NCBI GenBank assembly: GCA_905215595.1
Contig: CAJMQZ010000002.1
Coordinates: forward strand, 1-48,358
Length of the DNA stretch: 48,358 nucleotides
Source of the DNA: an uncultured bacterium
Lineage (GTDB): Bacteria; Bacillota; Clostridia; Oscillospirales; Ruminococcaceae
Direction of reading: 5' to 3'
Part shown: piece by piece, positions 9,695 to 17,410 of the stretch
Layout: every line of letters begins with the position of its first letter
Numbering within the stretch: the first letter of the stretch is position 1
Program-made: the position numbers and the translations under genes
Notes under the pieces: model-generated
What the model was told of the DNA's origin: nothing
The model's input: only the letters and a program-made list of their open reading frames with translations
Databases searched by the model: none

Positions 9695-9723
9695 TTGTAA
9701 ATGAGTTGCGTTTGTGATATCAT
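9695..9723 (+). promoter_or_regulatory. Promoter of mgsA (extended -10)
   Basis: TTGTAA (9695-9700), 17-nt spacer, TATCAT (9718-9723), with TG one base before the -10. Confidence 0.8.
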
Positions 9724-9788
9724 GTATAACAAAGGAAATTTATCAAGCATTTTATATATAAATGTTTCAATAGAGGAGAGATCTACAG

Positions 9789-10193
9789 ATGACGATTGCC
9801 CTGATCGCGCATGACTCCAAAAAGGAGCTGATGGTTCAGTTCTGCACTGCGTACTGCCGCATTCTGAGCCAGCATAAATTGGTGGCGACCGGCACGACCG
9901 GCAAAATGATTTCCGAGGCCACCGGCCTGCAGGTACAGCGCTTTCTGGCCGGTGTGCAGGGCGGCGACCAGCAGATCGCGTCCCGCATTGCCTGCAACGA
10001 GATCGACCTGCTGCTGTTCTTCCGCGACCCCATCAATGCCAAGCCCAGCGAGCCGAATGAGATGACCCTGCTGCGCCTGTGCGATGTGCACAACATCCCC
10101 ATGGCTACCAACATCGCTACTGCTGAGGTGCTGATCCACGGACTTGAGCGCGGAGATCTGGACTGGCGCGATATCGTGCACCCGCAAAACTAA
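9789..10193 (+). CDS. mgsA: Methylglyoxal synthase
   Basis: A 134-residue methylglyoxal synthase, which converts dihydroxyacetone phosphate to methylglyoxal and phosphate, a bypass of lower glycolysis used when phosphorylated sugars accumulate. The family landmarks are the N-terminal [10 protein letters not shown] (His8, Asp9), the phosphate-binding ATGTTGKMI (33-41), the catalytic Asp60 in QGGDQQI, and FFRDP followed by MATNIATAE near the C-terminus. Length is standard. Start ATG follows GAGGAGAG. It is a single-gene unit: own promoter upstream and a strong terminator downstream. Confidence 0.96.
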   Translation: MTIALIAHDSKKELMVQFCTAYCRILSQHKLVATGTTGKMISEATGLQVQRFLAGVQGGDQQIASRIACNEIDLLLFFRDPINAKPSEPNEMTLLRLCDVHNIPMATNIATAEVLIHGLERGDLDWRDIVHPQN

Positions 10194-10200
10194 GATGTGC

Positions 10201-10245
10201 AAAAAAAGAAGCACTGCATCGTACAGATGCGGCGCTTCTTTTTTT
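10201..10245. terminator. Bidirectional terminator between mgsA and the MnmA-like gene
   Basis: AAAAAAAGAAGC ... GCTTCTTTTTTT with an inner GCATC/GATGC stem. T-runs form on both strands, so it serves both convergent units. Confidence 0.85.
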
Positions 10246-10283
10246 GATTCTCTGGCAAAATGCAATGCGTGTTTGCCGTGGTG

Positions 10284-10826
10284 TCAGACTGTTCCGTTCA
10301 CTTTAAAATCCTGTGCCATCTCCTGCACATCGGCGGCGGTAAACTCACCCAAGGGCAGCAGCAGCCGGGCAAGGGTGTCCTGCGGCAGCGCTGCCAGTGC
10401 AGCGCTTTCGTCCAGCGCAGCGTCCACAGCGGGGCAGACTGCGTGCACACCATCGCTGCCCAGCTCCACCCGGGCGTGGTGCCCGGTGGCAATGTACTGG
10501 ATGCCCAGCTTGTCGGCAGCGGTCAGCAGGGCAGCAAAACGTGCATCGTTGCCGCTGCCCAGCACCTCGGCGGGCTGGTCTGCCAATGCTTCTGCCTTGA
10601 GCACGATGCACTCGATGCCAAGGGCCTCGGCAGCCTGCCGCGCGGCTGCGGCCCAAGCGCTCTGGTCAGCGGCCAGCTGCACCACAGCCCCGGCCACGCC
10701 GAAGCCCTGCTGCTGCAAAATACGCACCACAACGCCGCAATCTACGGTGCCGTCCATGCTGACAAGCACCTTGTCCTGTGTTTCGTAGGTGTCGAACCCG
10801 TTGCCGGGTAAAAATGCGTCGCTCAT
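10284..10826 (-). CDS. Truncated, degenerate MnmA-like (tRNA 2-thiouridylase-related) protein
   Basis: A 180-residue protein resembling the N-terminal adenylation domain of MnmA, the enzyme that thiolates U34 of tRNA. The matching parts are [15 protein letters not shown] (20-34), where MnmA has the PP-loop SGGVDSS, and [14 protein letters not shown] (about 108-121), where MnmA has an almost identical string. The PP-loop has changed to DGTVDCG, and the segment with MnmA's catalytic NPC-x-x-C is absent, as are the central and C-terminal domains (MnmA is about 360 residues). Loss of thiolase activity is therefore expected. The start is the ATG at 10826, which overlaps the rnhA stop by four bases, so translation is coupled. 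An open frame extending to 11078 is antisense-like extension into rnhA and was not used. The frame is intact, which argues against simple decay. Confidence 0.6.
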   Translation of the reverse strand: MSDAFLPGNGFDTYETQDKVLVSMDGTVDCGVVVRILQQQGFGVAGAVVQLAADQSAWAAAARQAAEALGIECIVLKAEALADQPAEVLGSGNDARFAALLTAADKLGIQYIATGHHARVELGSDGVHAVCPAVDAALDESAALAALPQDTLARLLLPLGEFTAADVQEMAQDFKVNGTV

Positions 10827-11287
10827 GTTCCTTGCCTCCCGCCATGTGCTTTGCTTTGTGCTACGGCCAGCTGGTCGCAGCGTTCGTTTTCCGGGTGGCC
10901 TGCATGGCCTTTTACCCAGACATAGGTGATTTTGTGCCGTGCCTCCTGCTCCAGTGCCTGTGCCCATAAGTCCGGATTCAGGGCAGGGGAGCCGTCGGCT
11001 TTTTTCCAGCCCCGGCGCTTCCAGCCCTTGGCCCAGCCTTTTTCCAGCCCGTTGATGACGTACTGGCTGTCGGAGCACAGCCGCACCTCGCAGGGTTCCT
11101 TGAGCTGGCGCAGCGCCTCGATAAAGGCCGTCAGCTCCATGCGGTTGTTGGTGGTGCTGGCGTCGCCGCCGCTCAGTTCCTTTTCGTACACCTTGCCGTC
11201 AAAGCGGTAGCGCAGCACCGCACCCCAGCCGCCCGGGCCGGGATTGCCGCTGCAAGCGCCGTCTGTGTACACCTCTACCTGTTTCAT
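10823..11287 (-). CDS. rnhA: Ribonuclease HI
   Basis: A 154-residue RNase HI, which cuts RNA in RNA-DNA hybrids during replication and R-loop removal. The start [19 protein letters not shown] is diagnostic; the four carboxylates of the active site are visible in TDGACSG, MELTA, SDSQYV and NERCDQLA. The basic handle region [11 protein letters not shown] is present. The start is the ATG at 11287 behind ATAAGGAGAA; a longer frame begins at 11395 without a ribosome binding site. The last codons overlap the start of the MnmA-like gene by four bases. Confidence 0.96.
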   Translation of the reverse strand: MKQVEVYTDGACSGNPGPGGWGAVLRYRFDGKVYEKELSGGDASTTNNRMELTAFIEALRQLKEPCEVRLCSDSQYVINGLEKGWAKGWKRRGWKKADGSPALNPDLWAQALEQEARHKITYVWVKGHAGHPENERCDQLAVAQSKAHGGRQGT

Positions 11288-11388
11288 GGGGTTCTCCTTA
11301 TAGAATAGAATACCTTTATTTAGCGCTATTTTGCCCGGGATGTCAAGAGCCAATGTATACGCCGGCCCAGTTTTGCCAAACCTTGGAA

Positions 11389-11417
11389 TTGACAAAACCG
11401 GTGCGAGATACTATACT
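11389..11417 (+). promoter_or_regulatory. Promoter of the RNase J unit
   Basis: TTGACA (11389-11394), 17-nt spacer, TATACT (11412-11417): a near-consensus promoter, one of the strongest in the window. Confidence 0.85.
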
Positions 11418-11423
11418 TAGCGT

Positions 11424-11689
11424 AACAAAATGCGTATAGGGGTGCACCAAAGGCGTGCGCCCGGCTGTTCCGGCAGAAACGCCACAGTCGCATCGAACAG
11501 ATGGACTTACATGGCCAAGAATCTCTTGCGGAACCAACAGCGCTGCTGCAAAAAGCACGCTGAACGATAAATTCTATACGATGCATCAACCGGAAGCCGA
11601 TGCAGTTTCAGGTGCTTCCCCTATGCAAGGTGCGGCTGCTCTCCCCGGCGGGGCGCGGCTTGGCTTGCAATTGAATCTGGAGGTAAAGA
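11424..11689 (+). other. Long 5' leader of the RNase J gene
   Basis: About 265 nt separate the predicted transcription start from the ATG. A stem GGGTGCAC/GTGCGCCC forms near 11438-11461. A small open frame at 11455-11712 overlaps the RNase J start and has no convincing ribosome binding site, so I do not call it a gene. No known riboswitch is recognised. A leader this long ahead of an RNase gene suggests feedback control of the mRNA, which is an inference. Confidence 0.5.
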
Positions 11690-13519
11690 ATGGCTCAAAC
11701 AAAGGAAAATAACCCCGCACCCCGCGCAAAAGCCCCGGCAGCGCCCAAGGCAGCCGCCGCAAACGGCACTGCTCCCGCAGGGGAAAAGCGCACCCGTCCC
11801 ACCACCCGCCGCCCCTACTATAACCGCCGCCCGCGCCGTGCGCAGCAGCCCAAGGAGGCAGCGACCCCCATCCATATCTACCCGCTGGGCGGTCTGGGCG
11901 AGGTCGGCAAGAACATGACCGTCTACGAGTGCAACGGTGATATGATCATCGTGGACTGCGGCTTGGTGTTCCCGGACAGCGAGATGTTCGGCGTAGACAT
12001 GGTCATCCCGGACTTCACCTTTGTGGTGCAGAACAAGGACAAGATCAAGGGTCTGCTCATCACCCACGGCCACGAGGACCACATTGGCAGCATTCCCTAT
12101 CTGCTGCAAAAGATCAGCCTGCCGGTGTACGGCACCCGTCTGACCTGCGGCCTGATCAAGAACAAGCTGGAGGAGTTCGGCCTTGCCGGTAAGACCAAGT
12201 TTGTGGAGATCGTGCCCCGGCAAAAGCTCAAGCTGGGCTGCTTTACCGTGGAACCCATCCATGTGAACCACTCCATCCCGGATGCTGTGGCCTTTGCGAT
12301 CGACAGCCCCGCCGGTACCATCATCCAGACCGGCGACTTTAAGATTGACTACACCCCGCTGGCTTGCGGCGTGACCGACCTGTCCACCCTGTCCGAGTAC
12401 GGGCAGCGCGGTGTGCTGGCTTTGCTGAGCGACTCCACCAACGCGGAGCGCCCGGGCTTTACCGCTACCGAGCAGAAGGTTGCCGCCGGTGTGCGCAGCC
12501 TGTTTGCCCGCGCCCGCAATAAGCGCATTATCATTGCGACTTTTGCCTCCAACATCTACCGCGTGCAGCAGATCATCGATCTGGCCGTGGAGGATGGCCG
12601 CAAGGTGGCCTTCAGCGGCCGCAGCATGGTCAACAACACCGCCATGGCGCAGGAACTGGGTTATATGCACATCCCGGAGGGCACCCTGATCAGCGTAGAC
12701 GAGCTGAACCAGTACCCGCCGGAGCAGGTGGTGCTGGTGACTACCGGCAGTCAGGGCGAGCCTCTGAGCGCGCTGAGCCGTATGGCCTCCTGCAGCCACC
12801 GTCAGGTACGGGTAGGCCCCGGTGACTTCATCATCATCTCCGCCAACCCCATCCCCGGCAACGAAAAGAGCGTGACCAAGATCGTCAACGGTCTGCTGCT
12901 GCTGGGCGCAGAGGTCATCTACGAGAGCATGTACGATGTGCACGTTTCCGGCCACGCCTGTCAGGAGGAGCAGAAGCTGATGCTCACCCTGACCAAGCCC
13001 AAGTACTTCCTGCCCGTGCACGGCGAGTATAAGCAGCTGAAAAAGCACGCCCTCACCGCTGCAAGTCTGGGCATTCCCACCAGTAACATCCTCATTGCGG
13101 AAAACGGCTCCAACGTCATCCTCTCGCAGGACGAGATGAAGCTGGGCGAGCCGGTGACCGCCGGTGCCGTCATGGTGGACGGCCTTGGCGTGGGCGATGT
13201 GGGCAACGTGGTGCTGCGGGACCGCAAGCACCTCTCCGAGGACGGTCTTGTCATCATCGTGGCTACCGTGGACAGCAAGACCGGCAAGGTGCTGGCCGGG
13301 CCGGATCTGGTAAGCCGGGGCTTCGTGTATGTGCGCGAGAACGAGAGCCTGATGGACGGTGCCCAGAGCATTGTGGAAAATGCACTGGAGCGCTGTGTGG
13401 ACGAGCACGTCCGGGACTGGAACAGCGTAAAGACCCGTGTGCGTGAGGCACTGAGCAGCTATATCTACCGGCGCACCAAACGCAGCCCGATGATCCTGCC
13501 CATCCTGATGGAGGTCTGA
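11690..13519 (+). CDS. rnj: Ribonuclease J
   Basis: A 609-residue metallo-beta-lactamase / beta-CASP ribonuclease with 5'-3' exonuclease and endonuclease activity, central to mRNA decay and RNA processing in Firmicutes. A low-complexity N-terminal extension of about 60 residues, rich in Ala, Pro and Arg (RRPYYNRRPRRAQQ), precedes the catalytic start IHIYPLGGLGEVGKNM. The zinc motif HGHEDH is at 126-131, and SDSTNAERPG and SGHACQEEQKLML mark the beta-CASP part. The canonical protein is about 555 residues, so the extra length is the N-terminal tail, which may bind RNA. Start ATG follows CTGGAGG. The gdpP gene follows after 48 nt, with a GCACCGC/GCGGTGC hairpin in between. Confidence 0.95.
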   Translation: MAQTKENNPAPRAKAPAAPKAAAANGTAPAGEKRTRPTTRRPYYNRRPRRAQQPKEAATPIHIYPLGGLGEVGKNMTVYECNGDMIIVDCGLVFPDSEMFGVDMVIPDFTFVVQNKDKIKGLLITHGHEDHIGSIPYLLQKISLPVYGTRLTCGLIKNKLEEFGLAGKTKFVEIVPRQKLKLGCFTVEPIHVNHSIPDAVAFAIDSPAGTIIQTGDFKIDYTPLACGVTDLSTLSEYGQRGVLALLSDSTNAERPGFTATEQKVAAGVRSLFARARNKRIIIATFASNIYRVQQIIDLAVEDGRKVAFSGRSMVNNTAMAQELGYMHIPEGTLISVDELNQYPPEQVVLVTTGSQGEPLSALSRMASCSHRQVRVGPGDFIIISANPIPGNEKSVTKIVNGLLLLGAEVIYESMYDVHVSGHACQEEQKLMLTLTKPKYFLPVHGEYKQLKKHALTAASLGIPTSNILIAENGSNVILSQDEMKLGEPVTAGAVMVDGLGVGDVGNVVLRDRKHLSEDGLVIIVATVDSKTGKVLAGPDLVSRGFVYVRENESLMDGAQSIVENALERCVDEHVRDWNSVKTRVREALSSYIYRRTKRSPMILPILMEV

Positions 13520-13567
13520 TCCGGGCGCACCGCAAGGCGGTGCAGCGTCTGAGGAGGCAAAAAACCA

Positions 13568-15565
13568 ATGAAACGTAAACCAAGATGGACACTGGAAATG
13601 CTCACGGCCGGTCTGGCGGTGCTGTGCGGCCTTTTGCTGCTGGTGCTGCTGGTGCAGCGCCCCACGGCATGGCCGCTGCTGGCCGTGCTGGTGGTGCTGT
13701 GGGGCATAGGGGCAACCTTGTTCCGCTGCAAGCTGCGCCGCTGGGTGGTGCGCTGGACAAGCGGCACCACCTTTGAAAAATCCAAGGTGCAGTTCAGTCT
13801 GGAGCCCCTTTCCCAGCCTGCGGCGCTGCTCTCCGGCGAGACGGTGCTGTGGTACAACAGCCAGTTCCGCACCCGCCTGCTGGGCGGGCAGGATGTGCTG
13901 GCCAGCCGGGTGCAGAAGCTGCTGCCCGGGCTGGATCTGCAGCTGTGCCGCAAGCGCGAGGGGCAGCTGCTGACCCTTGCCGACGGCTACTGGAGCGTGC
14001 ACAGCTCCACCGTGCCCGGCGAAGCCGAAAGCGTGACCCTGCTGGTGCTGAACGAGGAGACCGAGCTGCGACGCATCGAGGCAGAGTACAAGGCCAGTCG
14101 TCCGGGGTATCTTGCCTTCCAGCTGGACGGCTACGACGATGTGTTCGGGGATCTGATGGACAGCGAGCGCGCCCGCCTGCTGGAGGGCGTCAACCGCATT
14201 CTGGAGGATATGATCGGGCGCGGCAGCGGCTTTCTGCGCCGGGTAGGCAGCGGCGGCCGCTACATCGCAGTGGTGGAGGAGCGCCAGCTGGAACAGTTTG
14301 CCAATCGCGGCTACGATGTGCTGGATAAGATCCGTGCACTGGATCCCGGTGTGAGCCTTTCAATGTCCATTGGTATCGGACGCGGCGCACGCACCCTGCG
14401 GGAAGCGCAGGATATGGCCGAGCACGCGCTGGATATGGCGCAGGGACGCGGCGGCGATCAGGCTGCTGAGATGACGCTGGATGGCTTTACCTTCTACGGC
14501 GGCGTGAGCCACGGCGTGGAAAAACGCAGTAAGGTGCGCAGCCGCCTTGTGGCTGACCAGCTGGTCAAGCTGATCAAGGAAGCCGACCATGTGGTCATCA
14601 TGGGTCACCGCATGAGCGATCTGGATGCCATCGGCGCAGCCGAGGGCGTGCTGCGCATTTGTAAGATCTGCGATGTGCCGGCGGTCATCGCCGTCCGGCG
14701 GGACGCTACGCTGGCGGCCAGCCTGATCGATGCGCTGTGCAAGGCAGGGCAGAAGGATGACTTCATTGACCCCAAGGACGCCCTGCCCATCATCTCCAAG
14801 CGCACCCTGTGCATCGTGGTGGATACATACCAGGTTGGCCTTGTGGAGAGCAAGGACATTTTGGAAAAATGCGGCAAGGTGGCCGTCATCGACCACCACC
14901 GCAAGGGCGTGGGCTACATCGAAAACCCGGCGCTGGTCTGCCACGAGCCCTATTCCTCCTCGGCCAGCGAGCTTGTCACTGAGCTGCTGCAGTATGTGGG
15001 CGAGCGGGACGACAAGCCCAACCGCATCGAGGCCGAAGGTCTGCTTGCCGGTATTTTGCTGGATACACAGGACTTTACTCTGCACACCGGTGTGCGTACT
15101 TTTGAAGCCGCTGCCGCTCTGCGCCGCTATGGCGCAGAGACCGAGCGGGTGCGCAGGCTGTTCGATGTGACCATGGTGGAGTACAACGCCAAGGCCGATC
15201 TGGTGGAAAAGGCGCAGATGTACAAAAACTGTGCCATCTCCATTGGCGGCGAGGTCGACCCGGAAGCCCGGGTCGCCATTGCGCAGGCCGCCAACGACCT
15301 GCTGCGCATTCAGGGCGTGGACGCCAGCTTTGTGGCAGTGCAGGTGGGCAACGGCGTAAACGTCTCTGCCCGCAGCATGGGTGCCGTGAATGTGCAGGTG
15401 ATCATGGAGTCGCTGGGCGGCGGCGGCCATCAGACCATGGCAGCAGCGCAGCTGAAGCATATCACCCCGCAGGCGGCACGCAGCCGCATTCAGGATGCCA
15501 TCGACCAATATTATCTCTCCCAGAAAAAGACTACGCCGGAAGCACGACCGGCAAAAGGGGAATAA
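13568..15565 (+). CDS. gdpP: Cyclic-di-AMP phosphodiesterase GdpP
   Basis: A 665-residue membrane phosphodiesterase that hydrolyses c-di-AMP, a second messenger for potassium, osmotic and cell-wall balance. Two N-terminal membrane helices (about 11-30 and 33-50) are followed by a PAS-like region, a degenerate GGDEF domain (with SMSIGIGRGARTL near 262), and the DHH-DHHA1 module: IMGHRMSDLDAIGAAEG near 344, VIDHHRKG near 444 and GGGGHQTMAAAQ near 617. The missing GG(D/E)EF signature fits the family, whose GGDEF domain is an ATPase rather than a cyclase. Its ribosome binding site is GGAGG. It normally stands next to rplI; here glf lies between them. Confidence 0.95.
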   Translation: MKRKPRWTLEMLTAGLAVLCGLLLLVLLVQRPTAWPLLAVLVVLWGIGATLFRCKLRRWVVRWTSGTTFEKSKVQFSLEPLSQPAALLSGETVLWYNSQFRTRLLGGQDVLASRVQKLLPGLDLQLCRKREGQLLTLADGYWSVHSSTVPGEAESVTLLVLNEETELRRIEAEYKASRPGYLAFQLDGYDDVFGDLMDSERARLLEGVNRILEDMIGRGSGFLRRVGSGGRYIAVVEERQLEQFANRGYDVLDKIRALDPGVSLSMSIGIGRGARTLREAQDMAEHALDMAQGRGGDQAAEMTLDGFTFYGGVSHGVEKRSKVRSRLVADQLVKLIKEADHVVIMGHRMSDLDAIGAAEGVLRICKICDVPAVIAVRRDATLAASLIDALCKAGQKDDFIDPKDALPIISKRTLCIVVDTYQVGLVESKDILEKCGKVAVIDHHRKGVGYIENPALVCHEPYSSSASELVTELLQYVGERDDKPNRIEAEGLLAGILLDTQDFTLHTGVRTFEAAAALRRYGAETERVRRLFDVTMVEYNAKADLVEKAQMYKNCAISIGGEVDPEARVAIAQAANDLLRIQGVDASFVAVQVGNGVNVSARSMGAVNVQVIMESLGGGGHQTMAAAQLKHITPQAARSRIQDAIDQYYLSQKKTTPEARPAKGE

Positions 15566-15568
15566 AAC

Positions 15569-16672
15569 ATGAAACAGTACGATTATCTCATCGTTGGTGC
15601 CGGTCTGTTCGGTGCCGTGTTTGCCCACGAGGCCAAAAAGGCAGGCAAAAAGTGTCTGGTCATCGATAAGCGCGACCATATCGCGGGCAACATCTACACC
15701 GAGAATGTGGAGGGCATCAATGTGCACCGCTACGGCGCGCATATCTTCCACACCAACAACAAGGCTGTGTGGCAGTATGTGAACCAGTTTGCAGAGTTCA
15801 ACCGCTACACCAACAGCCCGGTGGCAAACTACCACGGCGAGATCTACAACCTGCCCTTCAATATGAACACCTTTAATAAGATGTGGGGCGTTGTTACCCC
15901 TGCCGAAGCCAAGGCCAAGATCGAAGAGCAGAAGAAGGAAGCAGGCATCACCGACCCGCAGAATCTGGAAGAGCAGGCCATCAGCCTTGTGGGCACCGAT
16001 ATCTACGAAAAGCTCATCAAGGGCTACACCGGCAAGCAGTGGGGCCGTCCCTGCACCGAACTGCCCGCCTTTATCATCAAGCGCCTGCCGGTGCGCTTTA
16101 CCTACGACGACAACTACTTCAACGCCCTGTATCAGGGCATCCCCAATGGCGGTTACACCGCTATGGTGGAAAAGATGCTGGCTGATACCGAGGTGCGCCT
16201 GAACGTGGATTATCTGGCCGACAAGGCTGCGCTGGACGCACTGGCTGAAAAGGTGGTCTACACCGGCCCGGTGGATGCCTACTTCGGCTACCGTCTGGGT
16301 GCGCTGCAGTACCGCAGCGTCCGCTTTGAGACCGAGGTACTGGACACCGACAACTATCAGGGCAACGCGGTGGTCAACTACACCGACGCCGAGACCCCCT
16401 ATACCCGCATCATCGAGCACAAGCACTTCGAGTTTGGCACCCAGCCCAAGACCGTCATCAGCCGGGAGTACAGCGCCGAGTGGAAAAAGGGTGACGAGCC
16501 CTACTATCCCGTCAACGACGAGAAGAACGGTACGCTGTATGCACAGTACAAGGCACTGGCCGATGCCGAGCCGGGCGTGATCTTCGGCGGCCGTCTGGGC
16601 GAGTATAAGTACTACGATATGGACAAGGTCATCGAGGTAGCGTTGGACGTGGCCGCAAAGGAGCTGGCATAA
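15569..16672 (+). CDS. glf: UDP-galactopyranose mutase
   Basis: A 367-residue FAD-dependent mutase that interconverts UDP-galactopyranose and UDP-galactofuranose, supplying galactofuranose for surface polysaccharide. The FAD-binding N-terminus YLIVGAGLFGAVFAHEAKK and DKRDHIAGN, the HRYGAHIFHTNN segment and GYTGKQWG around residues 150-157 are all family hallmarks. Length is normal. It starts three bases behind the gdpP stop, and its Shine-Dalgarno AAAAGGGG lies in the last gdpP codons, so it is translated with gdpP. No other polysaccharide gene is near, so its placement in a housekeeping operon is unusual. Confidence 0.96.
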   Translation: MKQYDYLIVGAGLFGAVFAHEAKKAGKKCLVIDKRDHIAGNIYTENVEGINVHRYGAHIFHTNNKAVWQYVNQFAEFNRYTNSPVANYHGEIYNLPFNMNTFNKMWGVVTPAEAKAKIEEQKKEAGITDPQNLEEQAISLVGTDIYEKLIKGYTGKQWGRPCTELPAFIIKRLPVRFTYDDNYFNALYQGIPNGGYTAMVEKMLADTEVRLNVDYLADKAALDALAEKVVYTGPVDAYFGYRLGALQYRSVRFETEVLDTDNYQGNAVVNYTDAETPYTRIIEHKHFEFGTQPKTVISREYSAEWKKGDEPYYPVNDEKNGTLYAQYKALADAEPGVIFGGRLGEYKYYDMDKVIEVALDVAAKELA

Positions 16673-16709
16673 AGAGCGTAACTGCCCCGGGTCACCGCCG
16701 CAAAAAAGG

Positions 16710-16750
16710 CGTCCCCTTGGGGGAGCTGTCGCCGCAGGCGACTGAGGGGG
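16710..16750 (+). repeat. Double-hairpin repeat, second copy (glf-rplI gap)
   Basis: Same element as 4030-4073. The core GAGC-x-GTC-x-CCGCAGG-x-GACTGAG is shared. The stem GTCACC/GGTGAC of the first copy is GTCGCC/GGCGAC here, a paired change that keeps base pairing. Confidence 0.65.
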
Positions 16751-16795
16751 TAGGAGTGCAGCAAAAGGACATTTGAAATGCTGCCCCGCTTCCTC

Positions 16796-16824
16796 TTGCC
16801 CAAAAACGACAAATGCGCTATACT
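16796..16824 (+). promoter_or_regulatory. Promoter of rplI
   Basis: TTGCCC (16796-16801), 17-nt spacer, TATACT (16819-16824), in the 202-base gap behind glf, downstream of the repeat. Confidence 0.75.
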
Positions 16825-16874
16825 ATTACCATAAGACTGCACCGGTTTTCCGGTGAGAAGTGAGGGATACTATC

Positions 16875-17330
16875 ATGAAAGTGATTCTGAAGCAGGATAT
16901 CAAGGGCATCGGTAAGAAGGACGAGATCCACGAGGTCTCCGACGGCTACGCCCGCAACTACCTGTTCCCGCGCAAGCTGGCCGCTGTGGCGGATGCCAGC
17001 GCTGTGAACATGGCCCGCGGCAAGGAAGCCGCAGCCGATTTCCACGAGGCTGAGAACGTGGCAGCCGCCAAGGCTCTGGCTGCCAAGATCGAGGGCAAGA
17101 CCGTGACCATCAAGGCCAAGGGCGGCGCATCCGGCCGTCTGCACGGCAAGGTGACCGGCAAGGAAGTTGCCGAGGCACTGGCTGCGCTGGCAGGTGCACC
17201 CATTGATAAAAAGAAGATCGAGCTGGAGACCAAGGACATCAAGGATGCCGGTGTGTTCAACGGCAAGGTCCGTCTGCACGTTGGTGTGGTCGCTTCTTTC
17301 AAGATCATGGTGGAAGTGGAACAGGCCTGA
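16875..17330 (+). CDS. rplI: 50S ribosomal protein L9
   Basis: A 151-residue L9, which binds 23S rRNA at the base of the L1 stalk. The N-terminal domain [20 protein letters not shown] and [14 protein letters not shown] are signatures of the family; a helical linker joins them to the C-terminal domain ([14 protein letters not shown], ending [14 protein letters not shown]). The start is the ATG at 16875; GAGGG is a modest ribosome binding site. It has its own promoter and is followed by a terminator before dnaB. Confidence 0.97.
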   Translation: MKVILKQDIKGIGKKDEIHEVSDGYARNYLFPRKLAAVADASAVNMARGKEAAADFHEAENVAAAKALAAKIEGKTVTIKAKGGASGRLHGKVTGKEVAEALAALAGAPIDKKKIELETKDIKDAGVFNGKVRLHVGVVASFKIMVEVEQA

Positions 17331-17344
17331 TTTTTCTGCCATCT

Positions 17345-17373
17345 GCGCCCCCTCACAGCAGGGGGCGCTTTTT
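17345..17373 (+). terminator. Terminator/attenuator between rplI and dnaB
   Basis: Nine-base perfect stem GCGCCCCCT / AGGGGGCGC with loop CACAGC and five T. dnaB lies 38 nt beyond and has no clear promoter, so partial readthrough probably sets dnaB expression. Confidence 0.85.
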
Positions 17374-17410
17374 GGCTTTTCAGCGAAATGATGCAAAAGG
17401 ATAAACTACC

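Noticed and set aside
10827..11078. Upstream extension of the MnmA-like frame
   Set aside because: It lies entirely inside rnhA in another frame of the same strand; the ATG at 10826 with a nearby Shine-Dalgarno and four-base overlap is the better start.
11455..11712. 85-codon open frame in the RNase J leader
   Set aside because: No convincing ribosome binding site, atypical composition and overlap with the RNase J start; leader function is the simpler reading.
11621..14002. 793-codon minus-strand open frame
   Set aside because: It spans RNase J and the start of gdpP on the opposite strand; His/Gln/Gly-rich composition typical of antisense frames in GC-rich genes.
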